From Rathayibacter_A sp036510655 (GTDB lineage: Bacteria > Actinomycetota > Actinomycetes > Actinomycetales > Microbacteriaceae), in the NCBI GenBank assembly GCA_036510655.1, contig DATCDQ010000077.1:40946-104945 (forward strand): DNA of 64,000 nt. The letters are read 5' to 3'. Both the position numbers and the translations under genes were made by a program. Shown here piece by piece: positions 56,917 through 64,000 of the stretch (its first letter is position 1; every line of letters starts with the position of its first letter). The notes beneath the pieces were generated by a model, which did no database searches, was not told the origin of the DNA, and saw nothing but the letters and a program-made list of their open reading frames with translations.

Positions 56917-57905
56917 GCACCCGGTTCGGCGCGCAGCTGCGCAAGATCCGACTCGACCATGAGATGCACGAGCTGATCGAACCGCACGGTCGGACTCCAG
57001 CCGAGTGCTCGAAGTCGCGTGGAGTCGCCGACGAGGCGTTTGGGATCCGCAGGCCGATACAGCGCCGGATCGATGACGACGTAGCGATCCCAATCGTCGA
57101 TGCCTACCGAACGAAAGGCGACGTCGACGAAGTCGCGCACGGAGTGTGCTTCACCCGTTGCCACGATGTAGTCGTTGGCGCGGTCTGCACGCGCAATTCG
57201 AAGCAGCGCGTCGACGTAGTCCGGCGCGTAACCCCAGTCGCGTTCCACGTCGATGTTGCCGAGAACAAGGCGATCGGATTGCCCGAGCGCGATGCGCGCC
57301 ACCTCGTGGCTGATCTTGCGCGCCACGAACGACTGCGGCCGCGTGGGCGATTCGTGGTTGTAGAGGATCGCCGAGCTGGCGTGCATTCCACGGCTGCGGT
57401 ACATGCCGACCAGGTCCTGCGCGAACGCCTTCGCCGCACCATACGGCGTCACCGGAACACGTGGCGTGGTCTCGTCTTGCGGGCTGATCTCGGTGTCACC
57501 GAACACTTCGGCACTCGATGCCTGCACGAACCGCACCGCATGCCCGCGCGCGGTCTGCAAACGCCAGGCGGCATCCAGGATGCGCACCGGTCCGACCCCG
57601 ATAACATCTGCAGCCTGCGCGGGGAACTCCCAAGATCGCGCCACCGAGCTGTTACCGGCCAAGTTGAAGATCTGCGTCGGCTGAACCGCTTCGACGAGCA
57701 CGCCGACTGCGGCGGCATCCGCAAGATCGACGACGTGGGTCCGCGCGGCCGGGGTGAGTGCGGAGACGCGTTCCGCTCCCTGCGTCGAATGACACATGGC
57801 GTGCACGGCGTGCCCTTCACCCAGCAGCCGGTCAACCAGGTAACCGCCGTCTTGGCCGGCCGCTCCAGTCACAAGAACGACGTCCCGGGCGCTCTCAGCA
57901 GTCAT
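56913..57905 (-). CDS. Divergent GDP-mannose 4,6-dehydratase-like SDR protein
   Basis: 330 residues of extended SDR type. It shares with Gmd the loop GAAGQDGGYLVDRLL, ASSAEVFGD, the Tyr-x3-Lys of TPYGAAKAFAQD, and the GMD-specific NHESPTRPQSFVARKIS. It lacks the RRSS of the Gmd cofactor site (the region reads HAMCHSTQ), so cofactor or substrate may differ. GGAGAGG lies 7 nt before ATG 57905; the stop overlaps the next gene. It could make or reduce a second GDP-6-deoxy sugar (for instance GDP-rhamnose) next to the canonical Gmd. The exact reaction is not determined. Confidence 0.85.
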   Translation of the reverse strand: MTAESARDVVLVTGAAGQDGGYLVDRLLGEGHAVHAMCHSTQGAERVSALTPAARTHVVDLADAAAVGVLVEAVQPTQIFNLAGNSSVARSWEFPAQAADVIGVGPVRILDAAWRLQTARGHAVRFVQASSAEVFGDTEISPQDETTPRVPVTPYGAAKAFAQDLVGMYRSRGMHASSAILYNHESPTRPQSFVARKISHEVARIALGQSDRLVLGNIDVERDWGYAPDYVDALLRIARADRANDYIVATGEAHSVRDFVDVAFRSVGIDDWDRYVVIDPALYRPADPKRLVGDSTRLRALGWSPTVRFDQLVHLMVESDLAQLRAEPGA

Positions 57906-57910
57906 GTGTG

Positions 57911-59014
57911 TCACCTCTCCAGCGCGCTTCGGTACGCGTCGACGTGCGCCTGCCGGCACCGCTCCCAGGTGAACGTGCGAGCGTGTGCAACTCCCGCGCG
58001 CGACAACTCGTCGGAGAGTGCAATCGCATCATGGATGCCGCGGGCGATGTCCGCCGGATCATACGGATCGAACAGCACGCCGGCCGCGCCGACCACCTCC
58101 GGAATGGAGCCGGCGTTGGATGCGGCGACCGGACACCCGGATGCCATCGCCTCCAACGGAGGCAGGCCGAAGCCCTCGTACAAGCTCGGGAACACCAGTG
58201 CGCTAGCGGTGCGATACAGCTCGTGCAGCTCTTCCTCGCTGACGAGCCCGCGCCGGTCGACCCACTCCGGCACCGAGCCGAGAGAATCAAGCGCGCCGCC
58301 GGTCAGCACCAGTCGCAGCGACGGTCGATCGCGTCGCGCAAGCTCCATCGCTTCGAACAGTCGAGCGTGGTTCTTGTGCGGCCATGGCCGTGCGGGGTAC
58401 AGCACGAAATCGTCCCGCGCGCCGAAATTCGGGGTGAGCCGGTCGGCGTCAACGCCAAGTTGGGCCACGTGCACGCGATCGGCATTCAGCCCTGCCAGCT
58501 CAATCATGCGCTGTTTCGCGAAGTGACTGATCGTGATCACGGCGTCTGCTCGTCGCGCGGCGCCCTCGTAATAGCGCCGCCGGAACATCAATTCCGCCTT
58601 GCTGAACAGAGCCGGAAGCTCGAGATGCTGCACGTCGAGCAGGCTCTGCACGAGCGCACTTCCCTTTGGTGGCTTCGGCATCGGCAACGTAAACGGAAAG
58701 TGCACGACGTCGAAACCCTGCATCGCCTGGCGAATGGACCCTGCGCGCAGGGTGATGCGGGCGATTCCGGTCAGACGCTGCGGCGTGCTGCGCCCGATCC
58801 GGATGCCTTCGATCACGCGTTCTGGGGCGGCCTCGCTGAATCCCCGCGCACTCGGCGAAATGAAGACCTCGGCGTGTACGTGCGGGTCGTCGGGCAACGT
58901 GCGCGTAAGCGCGCGCGCATACGTCTCACTACCGCCCATGCTGCCCGGCACGAGCGTCAACATCGACAACGCGACGCGCACGTCTGTCAGTCCCGTGTGC
59001 GGCCCAGAGTTCAC
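57911..59014 (-). CDS. Family 4 (GT-B) glycosyltransferase
   Basis: 367 residues with the GT1/GT4 C-terminal fold: YPARPWPHKNHARLFEAMEL, VFPSLYEGFGLPPLEAMASG (catalytic E-x7-E type) and CPVAASNAGSIPEVVGAAG. The start GTG 59014 overlaps the gmd stop (GTGA); GTG 58981 would begin MRVALSMLTLVPG, also plausible. Genes of this sort are mannosyl- or rhamnosyltransferases in bacterial polysaccharide clusters. It lies between the two GMD-like genes in one operon. Confidence 0.9.
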   Translation of the reverse strand: MNSGPHTGLTDVRVALSMLTLVPGSMGGSETYARALTRTLPDDPHVHAEVFISPSARGFSEAAPERVIEGIRIGRSTPQRLTGIARITLRAGSIRQAMQGFDVVHFPFTLPMPKPPKGSALVQSLLDVQHLELPALFSKAELMFRRRYYEGAARRADAVITISHFAKQRMIELAGLNADRVHVAQLGVDADRLTPNFGARDDFVLYPARPWPHKNHARLFEAMELARRDRPSLRLVLTGGALDSLGSVPEWVDRRGLVSEEELHELYRTASALVFPSLYEGFGLPPLEAMASGCPVAASNAGSIPEVVGAAGVLFDPYDPADIARGIHDAIALSDELSRAGVAHARTFTWERCRQAHVDAYRSALER

Positions 59015-60039
59015 GCGAATGCGACGCGGTCGATCCAGGGGCGCCCGCTCGCCTCGAGTGCTTCGATATCCGCATCGACCATGAGCCGCGCCAAGTCGGG
59101 TGTCAGCGTTTTCGCTGTCCACCCGAGAAGACGCTCGGCCTTCGATGCGTCGCCGACGAGCGCGTCGACCTCTGTCGGGCGCAGGTAGCGCTCATCGAAT
59201 TTGACGCACTTCTCCCAGTCGAGATCAGCATGCTCGAACGCGATCTGCAGAAAGTCGCGAACGGTGTAGCGCGCGCCCGTCGCGACGGCGTAGTCCGATG
59301 CCTCGTCGTGCTGCAGCATCCGCCACATTGCTTCGACGTATTCGGGGGCGTAGCCCCAGTCGCGAACGGCATCGAGATTGCCCATGAACAGTTCAGTCTG
59401 CGTGCCGGCGGCGATGCGAGCCACGGCACGTGTGATCTTGCGCGTCACGAACGTGTCCCCGCGACGAGGCGACTCGTGATTGAACAGAATGCCATTCACC
59501 GCGAACATCCCATACGCTTCGCGGTAGTTCTTCGTGATCCAATACGAATACACCTTGGCTGCGCCATAGGGCGAGCGCGGATAGAACGGTGTCTCCTCAT
59601 TCTGAGGTGGCGGCGTCGCGCCAAACATTTCCGAGCTGCTCGCCTGATAGAACCGGCAATGCAGTCCGGTCATGCGAATTGCCTCGAGCAGTCGCGTCGT
59701 GCCGAGCCCCGTTGCATCACCGGTGTATTCCGGCTCGTCGAAGCTGACGCGCACGTGAGACTGCGCGGCCAGGTTGTAGACCTCGTCCGGCCGGATCTGT
59801 GCGAGAAGCGTGACCAGTCGTGAACCGTCAGTCAGATCGCCATAGTGCAAGAAGAGCCGGGCATCCTCTTCGTGCGGATCCTGGTACAGGTGATCGATAC
59901 GGCTGGTGTTGATGGTGGAAGACCGGCGGATCAGGCCATGAACCTCGTACCCTTTCTGCAAAAGCAGCTCGGCGAGATAGCTGCCGTCCTGACCGGTGAT
60001 GCCGGTGATCAGGGCGCGCTTGTTGTTCGTAGAAGTCAT
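59011..60039 (-). CDS. gmd: GDP-mannose 4,6-dehydratase
   Basis: Turns GDP-D-mannose into GDP-4-keto-6-deoxymannose with tightly bound NADP. 342 residues: RALITGITGQDGSYLAELLL, GLIRRSS (NADP phosphate site), ASSSEMFG (Ser-Ser-Glu catalytic region), Tyr-x3-Lys in SPYGAAKVYSYW, and NHESPRRGDTFVTRKITRAV. All expected residues are present. GATAAT ends 7 nt before the ATG, a leaderless arrangement, and no ribosome-binding site is seen. It is divergent from fcl and heads the operon ending in the GT2 gene. Confidence 0.95.
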   Translation of the reverse strand: MTSTNNKRALITGITGQDGSYLAELLLQKGYEVHGLIRRSSTINTSRIDHLYQDPHEEDARLFLHYGDLTDGSRLVTLLAQIRPDEVYNLAAQSHVRVSFDEPEYTGDATGLGTTRLLEAIRMTGLHCRFYQASSSEMFGATPPPQNEETPFYPRSPYGAAKVYSYWITKNYREAYGMFAVNGILFNHESPRRGDTFVTRKITRAVARIAAGTQTELFMGNLDAVRDWGYAPEYVEAMWRMLQHDEASDYAVATGARYTVRDFLQIAFEHADLDWEKCVKFDERYLRPTEVDALVGDASKAERLLGWTAKTLTPDLARLMVDADIEALEASGRPWIDRVAFA

Positions 60040-60285
60040 AGGGTTCATTATCCAGTGCGGAACATGAGCCTTCGCCCGGTGTCGAGGCGACAGCTCGATC
60101 GTCAAAACGTAGCAAGCTTAGCGCAGCGACGAATTGGGCCACCCGGTACGCTGGAGTCGATCGCTGATGTGTCTGCACGTGACGCCACAGCGATGATCGA
60201 CACGGTTGCGGCAGGAAGTTTCGACGACGCTTCGCTGTTGTATCGCTCGAGCATAGATCGACGACTGAAACTGGTGGGCAAGCGA

Positions 60286-61242
60286 GTGGTAGCAAAGTTG
60301 GACAAAGACGCACGGATCTATGTCGCGGGCCACCGAGGCTTAGCCGGTTCAGCAATTTGGCGTCGGCTCGAATCAGCTGGATTCTCCAATCTCATCGGCG
60401 CGTCGTCCTCCGAACTCGATCTTCGCGACCGCGACCGAGTTCACGAGTTTCTTGCGGAGACGCGACCTGACGTGGTGATCGATGCAGCCGCTCGAGTTGG
60501 AGGCATCCAGGCGAACAACACGTACCCGGCCGACTTTCTCAGCGAGAACTTGCAGATCCAGGTCAACCTGATGGACGCGGCCAACGCCGCAGACGTCGAT
60601 CGGCTGTTGTTCCTGGGCTCATCATGCATCTATCCCAAGTTCGCGGAGCAGCCGATCAAAGAGAGTTCGCTGCTCACGGGCGAACTGGAACCGACCAACG
60701 ATGCATACGCGATCGCGAAGATCGCAGGCATCATGCAGGTGCAGGCGTCGAGGCGCCAGTTCAGCCGACGTTGGATCTCCGCCATGCCGACGAACTTGTA
60801 CGGCCCGGGCGATAACTTCCACTCGAGTAATTCGCACGTGCTGCCTGCGCTGATGAAACGCATCCACGAGGCAAAAGTGGCGAATGAACCATCCGTCACG
60901 ATTTGGGGATCGGGTCGGCCGCTCCGTGAATTCTTGTTCGTCGACGACCTAGCGGACGCCGTGCTCTTTCTCCTCGAGAACTACGACGACCCGCAGACCA
61001 TCAACGTCGGGGTGGGCGAAGACCTGTCGATTCGAGCGCTGGCTCAGATCGTCGCGAAGATCGTCGGCTACGAAGGCGAACTTGTCCAAGACGAGTCCAA
61101 GCCGGACGGCACCCCACGGAAGTTGCTGGATGTGAGTCGTTTGAACGACCTGGGCTGGAAAGCATCGACCACGCTCGAGGACGGTATCCGCACAACGTAC
61201 GAGTGGTACCTCGAGCACCTCTCGTCGTTGCGCTCTAAATAG
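60286..61242 (+). CDS. fcl: GDP-L-fucose synthase
   Basis: Epimerase-reductase making GDP-L-fucose from the Gmd product. About 318 residues: IYVAGHRGLAGSAIWRRLES (NADPH loop), FLGSSCIYPKFAEQPIKESS (Ser of SSCIYP), DAYAIAKIAGIMQVQA (Tyr-x3-Lys) and WGSGRPLREFLFVDDLADAV. GTG 60286 is my choice with GGTGGG upstream; TTG 60298 or an earlier ATG 60196 are possible. The gene and the 245 bp in front of it have a visibly lower GC level than the surroundings. Together with Gmd it fixes fucose as one probable sugar of the polysaccharide. Confidence 0.93.
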   Translation: MVAKLDKDARIYVAGHRGLAGSAIWRRLESAGFSNLIGASSSELDLRDRDRVHEFLAETRPDVVIDAAARVGGIQANNTYPADFLSENLQIQVNLMDAANAADVDRLLFLGSSCIYPKFAEQPIKESSLLTGELEPTNDAYAIAKIAGIMQVQASRRQFSRRWISAMPTNLYGPGDNFHSSNSHVLPALMKRIHEAKVANEPSVTIWGSGRPLREFLFVDDLADAVLFLLENYDDPQTINVGVGEDLSIRALAQIVAKIVGYEGELVQDESKPDGTPRKLLDVSRLNDLGWKASTTLEDGIRTTYEWYLEHLSSLRSK

Positions 61243-61258
61243 GTTGCGCTCTAAACAG

Positions 61259-62029
61259 CTAGGCGCGGGAGTTGATTCGAGAGGCCGCGACTCCAGACGC
61301 CCAGCGAATCGGGTAGTTCCATACGGGGCTGATCGGCCGCAGCACACGAGGCAGATGGTTGCGCTTGACGCGTTCCGACTCGAGGCTGGAGTCCAACCGG
61401 TTGGCGACCGTGAGCGAGTCGGGATGCCACCGGAAGGCCGAGACTGCGGCGCGAGTCCACACGAAGCGCCCATGCGAGCGTAACTTCAGGAACGCATCCA
61501 GATCCATGGCGAACTTGAGGGTCACGTCGAAACCGCCGATCGACTCCAGCGCATCCAGGCGGATCATCGTTCCCGGATGCGGAATGAGGTCCGGGCCCCA
61601 CGGCAGTAGGAATTTCGCCAGCGCACCGGCGTTGCTCAGCGCGAGGATCTTGCCGGTCGGGTCGATGTATTCGCAGCCGCCGTACGCGAGAACGGCATCC
61701 TCATGCTGGTCGAGCAGCGCCTTGAGGGTGGCCAGCCCTCCGGGCCGAAAAAGATCGTCGTCGCCCACCCACGCGTAGAAGCGCTCAGTGGTTCTGGCGG
61801 CCAGGCCTCGATTGATCGCGGCCGATATCCCCTCTTTCGGATCGTCGACGATAACGGCGCCATAAGATTCTGCAATGGTCCTCGCCTCGGCGGCCGCAAT
61901 CGGCAACACCACTGCTAGCGTGAGTGCCACGGTCGTGCGCTGTTCCACGATCGATTCAAACGTCTCTTTCAAGGACTCAATGCGGTCGCCGAGCGTTGGA
62001 AGAATGACGAGGATGTCTGAGGTGTCCAT
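61259..62029 (-). CDS. Family 2 glycosyltransferase
   Basis: 256 residues: ILVILPTLGDRIESLKETFE, AVIVDDPKEGISAAINRGLA, YAWVGDDDLFRPGGLATLKA (the DDD metal site) and GGFDVTLKFAMDLDAFLKL. The C-terminus is short with no membrane segment. AAAGG is 4 nt before the ATG. It converges with fcl (16 bp) and diverges from the polyprenyl-GT2 gene. The donor and acceptor are unknown. Confidence 0.87.
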   Translation of the reverse strand: MDTSDILVILPTLGDRIESLKETFESIVEQRTTVALTLAVVLPIAAAEARTIAESYGAVIVDDPKEGISAAINRGLAARTTERFYAWVGDDDLFRPGGLATLKALLDQHEDAVLAYGGCEYIDPTGKILALSNAGALAKFLLPWGPDLIPHPGTMIRLDALESIGGFDVTLKFAMDLDAFLKLRSHGRFVWTRAAVSAFRWHPDSLTVANRLDSSLESERVKRNHLPRVLRPISPVWNYPIRWASGVAASRINSRA

Positions 62030-62159
62030 CAGGCCTTTCGCGGATCATACGGTCTACGTGGTCATCAGCCGCTCTGCAGCCGCAACAGGGCCGGTCGCGC
62101 CCGAATGGCCGGCGGCAGTATAAGAATAGACGGGTTGCCGCATTGGTAAGATCGTGCCC

Positions 62160-62894
62160 ATGGCCATCCCTCTCTCGCGGACGCTGATCGTCCTGCCCGC
62201 GTTCAATGAGGAACAGTCCGTAGGGGCGGTGGTGAATGAAGTGTTCACAAAGCTTCCCGGTGTCGCGTGCCTCGTCGTCGACGACGGATCCCGGGATCGA
62301 ACGTCTGCCACGGCCACGCTGGCTGGAGCGCGTGTTGCAACCTTGCCTTTCAACCTCGGAGTCGGCGGTGCGATGCGCACCGGCTTTCGATACGCGCTCG
62401 AGAACGACTTCGACGTGGTCGTTCAGATCGACGCGGACGGTCAGCATGACCCCGCCGGTGTGACCGCGCTATTAGCCGCGCTCGACGATGCCGACATCGC
62501 CATCGGGGCACGATTCGCAGGCGAAGGAGAATACAAAGTCCGCGGACCGCGCCAATGGGCCATGGTCGTGCTTGCGCGAGTACTCAGCCGACTCGCACAC
62601 ACGAGACTGACCGACGCGACCTCCGGATTCAAAGCGAGCGGACCGCGCGCGTTGCAACTCTTCGCCGACCATTACCCCGCCGAGTACCTGGGCGACACGA
62701 TTGAAGCGCTTGTCATCGCGTCGCGCGCAGGTTGCCGAATACGGCAAATCCCCGTGTCCATGCGACCTCGCGCAGGCGGTCAGCCCTCTCACAATCCATT
62801 CAAATCCGCGACGTACCTTGGTCGCGCGTGCCTGGCGCTGGCATTCGCACTCATCCGACCGCGTATCGAGCTAAAGGGTGAAGATACGGCATGA
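62160..62894 (+). CDS. Polyprenyl-phosphate-type family 2 glycosyltransferase (DPM1/GtrB-like)
   Basis: 244 residues without a membrane segment: LIVLPAFNEEQSVGAVVNEV, CLVVDDGSRDRTSATA, VVQIDADGQHDP (DxD) and TDATSGFKASGPRALQLFAD, the pattern of dolichyl/undecaprenyl-phosphate mannose or glucose synthases. TAAGAT is 7 nt before the ATG, leaderless type. ATGA overlap (62891-62894) couples it to a DUF2304 membrane protein, a frequent pair in actinobacterial polysaccharide clusters. Confidence 0.9.
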   Translation: MAIPLSRTLIVLPAFNEEQSVGAVVNEVFTKLPGVACLVVDDGSRDRTSATATLAGARVATLPFNLGVGGAMRTGFRYALENDFDVVVQIDADGQHDPAGVTALLAALDDADIAIGARFAGEGEYKVRGPRQWAMVVLARVLSRLAHTRLTDATSGFKASGPRALQLFADHYPAEYLGDTIEALVIASRAGCRIRQIPVSMRPRAGGQPSHNPFKSATYLGRACLALAFALIRPRIELKGEDTA

Positions 62895-63292
62895 GCAGCT
62901 TGAGCATCACGAGTTACATCTTTGGAATACTCGCATCACTCATCACTCTCGCCGTCGTCATCGAAATGCTGCGGCGACGGCGTCTGCGGGAACGCCACGC
63001 TATCTGGTGGCTGATCGCCGGGCTACTTGCGCTTGTCGTCAGTGTTTTTCCGGCAACCCTGGTTTGGGCCGCCAATGTAGTCGGCGTTCAGGTGCCCACA
63101 AACCTGGTCTTCTTCGTCAGCATTGCGATCTTGTTCTTGGTTTGTATCCAACACAGCGCCGAGCTTACGAAGCTCGAAGAACAAACACGCACGCTTGCGG
63201 AACGCGTTGCCCTGCAGGAAATGCGCATCCGGCATGCGGAATCCCGGCTCCCCCCGAGCGCTCAATCCGAGAGCGATCGCTCCAGCGAGTGA
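62891..63292 (+). CDS. DUF2304 family membrane protein
   Basis: 133 residues with three membrane helices (about 7-27, 39-60 and 70-90) and a charged, coiled-coil-like tail (KLEEQTRTLAERVALQEMRI). DUF2304 proteins are partners of GtrB-like glycosyltransferases and perhaps hold them at the membrane. Its stop lies inside the 3' end of the flippase gene on the other strand (31-bp overlap). Confidence 0.88.
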   Translation: MSSLSITSYIFGILASLITLAVVIEMLRRRRLRERHAIWWLIAGLLALVVSVFPATLVWAANVVGVQVPTNLVFFVSIAILFLVCIQHSAELTKLEEQTRTLAERVALQEMRIRHAESRLPPSAQSESDRSSE

Positions 63293-64000
63293 GGCCTGCG
63301 GGCCGCCCGCACGACGCCGATGAGGTGCGTTGCCACCCCGACAATAGGTCCAAGGGTGAGGGATACGAGCATCCGGGTTATCAAGTCACCGGGCAAGAGA
63401 AGCAAGAGCACTGATGTCGCGGCCGCAAGCACCCAGCCGGCCACATACACGCCGTGTTGTGAAAGTCCGAGCGCAAGCGGCCCACTCACACAGAGCACGC
63501 CGAGCAGTCCGGACGCACCGACGAGCGCCGCTACGACCCAGCCGCCAAGTATGTAGCCGTGCCCGAAAAGGCCTAGCAAGATCGGGCCGAGCAGCCAGGC
63601 CAGCGCCGATAAAACGATGGTCGCAGCGATGATGACACCGGAGACTTTCAGAAACACGCCCAGAGCAGCATCCGCGGCGGCACGAAAGCGCACCACCAGG
63701 TAACTCTGTAGTGAGAGCACAACGATCACCAACGGCGCCCTGATCAAGTTGATCGAGAGGTTCACCGTGGCCAACTCGGTCTTCGGCGTAGCCGGTGACA
63801 TCGCTGCGAGAAGCAGCGGATAACCACTGATCATCACACCTGTCGCTGCAGACGCCACAATCGTGCGCAGTACATTCCAGGTGAGGGCCGGGAGCGCAAC
63901 GTCCAGCTCCGATCTGCCGACAATCGCCCTTCGTGCGAAAAGCCAGACGGCTATCGGCGTGATTGGAAACGGCAGCACGACCGCCCAGAACAAGCCGACT
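63262..64000 (-). CDS. Polysaccharide flippase-like (MOP/Wzx family) membrane protein, 5' end outside window
   Basis: The visible 246 residues are the C-terminal half of a multi-pass protein with at least six helices (VVLSLQSYLVVRFRA, VSGVIIAATIVLSALAWLLG, GWVVAALVGASGLLGVLC). Helix pattern and the position in a sugar locus suggest a lipid-linked oligosaccharide flippase. The frame is open to base 64000, so the start is beyond the window. Overlaps the DUF2304 gene by 31 bp tail to tail. Confidence 0.8.
   Translation of the reverse strand, partial: VGLFWAVVLPFPITPIAVWLFARRAIVGRSELDVALPALTWNVLRTIVASAATGVMISGYPLLLAAMSPATPKTELATVNLSINLIRAPLVIVVLSLQSYLVVRFRAAADAALGVFLKVSGVIIAATIVLSALAWLLGPILLGLFGHGYILGGWVVAALVGASGLLGVLCVSGPLALGLSQHGVYVAGWVLAAATSVLLLLLPGDLITRMLVSLTLGPIVGVATHLIGVVRAARRPHSLERSLSD

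Overview
The window is chromosomal DNA from a high-GC actinobacterium, most probably of the family Microbacteriaceae. Evidence seen directly: WhiB-type iron-sulfur regulators (two), an MtrA-MtrB-LpqB cluster, a fused 2-oxoglutarate dehydrogenase E1 (Kgd/OdhA type), GuaB1, a SigR-RsrA redox pair, a PdtaS-type kinase and many start codons lying 6-8 nt after a -10 hexamer (leaderless pattern). The family-level placement is inference from protein style and from short GGTCGAGTAG-type intergenic repeats. No rRNA, tRNA, CRISPR array, insertion sequence or prophage was seen.

Layout. 1-8.1 kb: a truncated CNNM/CBS transporter-like protein, guaB1, kgd and a phosphoesterase. 8.1-18.7 kb: rsrA-sigR facing aroA-rsgA-bcp, whiB1 converging with a SAF-ATPase-pdtaS operon, then small conserved actinobacterial genes. 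18.7-27.6 kb: mtrA-mtrB-lpqB-comF-hpf-secA, all on the minus strand. 27.8-36.9 kb: a membrane/MoxR cluster (DUF7847-like, DUF4129, DUF4350, MoxR, DUF58), with an aquaporin lodged before the SpoIIM/RDD pair that normally belongs to such a cluster. 37-49.7 kb: sahH, a DMT transporter, DUF3499/metallopeptidase-like pair, DUF5719, a giant membrane glycosyltransferase, whiB2, galE, an AbiEi/nuclease-like gene and manA. 49.8-64 kb: an acyl-CoA dehydrogenase followed by an exopolysaccharide locus: two O-antigen-ligase-like proteins, a Fic protein beside a decayed ligase copy, several glycosyltransferases, two GMD-like dehydratases, a GDP-fucose synthase, DUF2304 and a flippase.

How the genes connect. 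ManA feeds mannose-6-phosphate towards GDP-mannose (manB and manC are not in the window). Gmd and Fcl turn GDP-mannose into GDP-6-deoxyhexoses, GalE supplies UDP-galactose, and the glycosyltransferases, flippase and ligase/polymerase proteins would assemble and export a deoxyhexose-containing surface polysaccharide. MtrAB-LpqB, PdtaS, SigR-RsrA and the WhiB proteins are the regulatory layer. Much of gene order from whiB1 to whiB2 follows the Mycobacterium tuberculosis Rv3219-Rv3260 interval, with a second block resembling Rv3691-Rv3695 inserted in the middle (from memory of that genome).

The most striking unexplained structure is a family of seven intergenic palindromes, each exactly 80 bp from CAAAA to TTTTG/TTTTC (starts at 13115, 34703, 36953, 45795, 47076, 48189, 51063). 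Interiors have diverged between copies while the two arms of each copy still match each other, every copy lies at the 3' side of a gene, and one copy has become part of a protein C-terminus. Three further unrelated hairpins, a decayed ligase copy formed by a deletion between 8-bp repeats, and a Fic gene with three phased TGATAG sites complete the unusual features.
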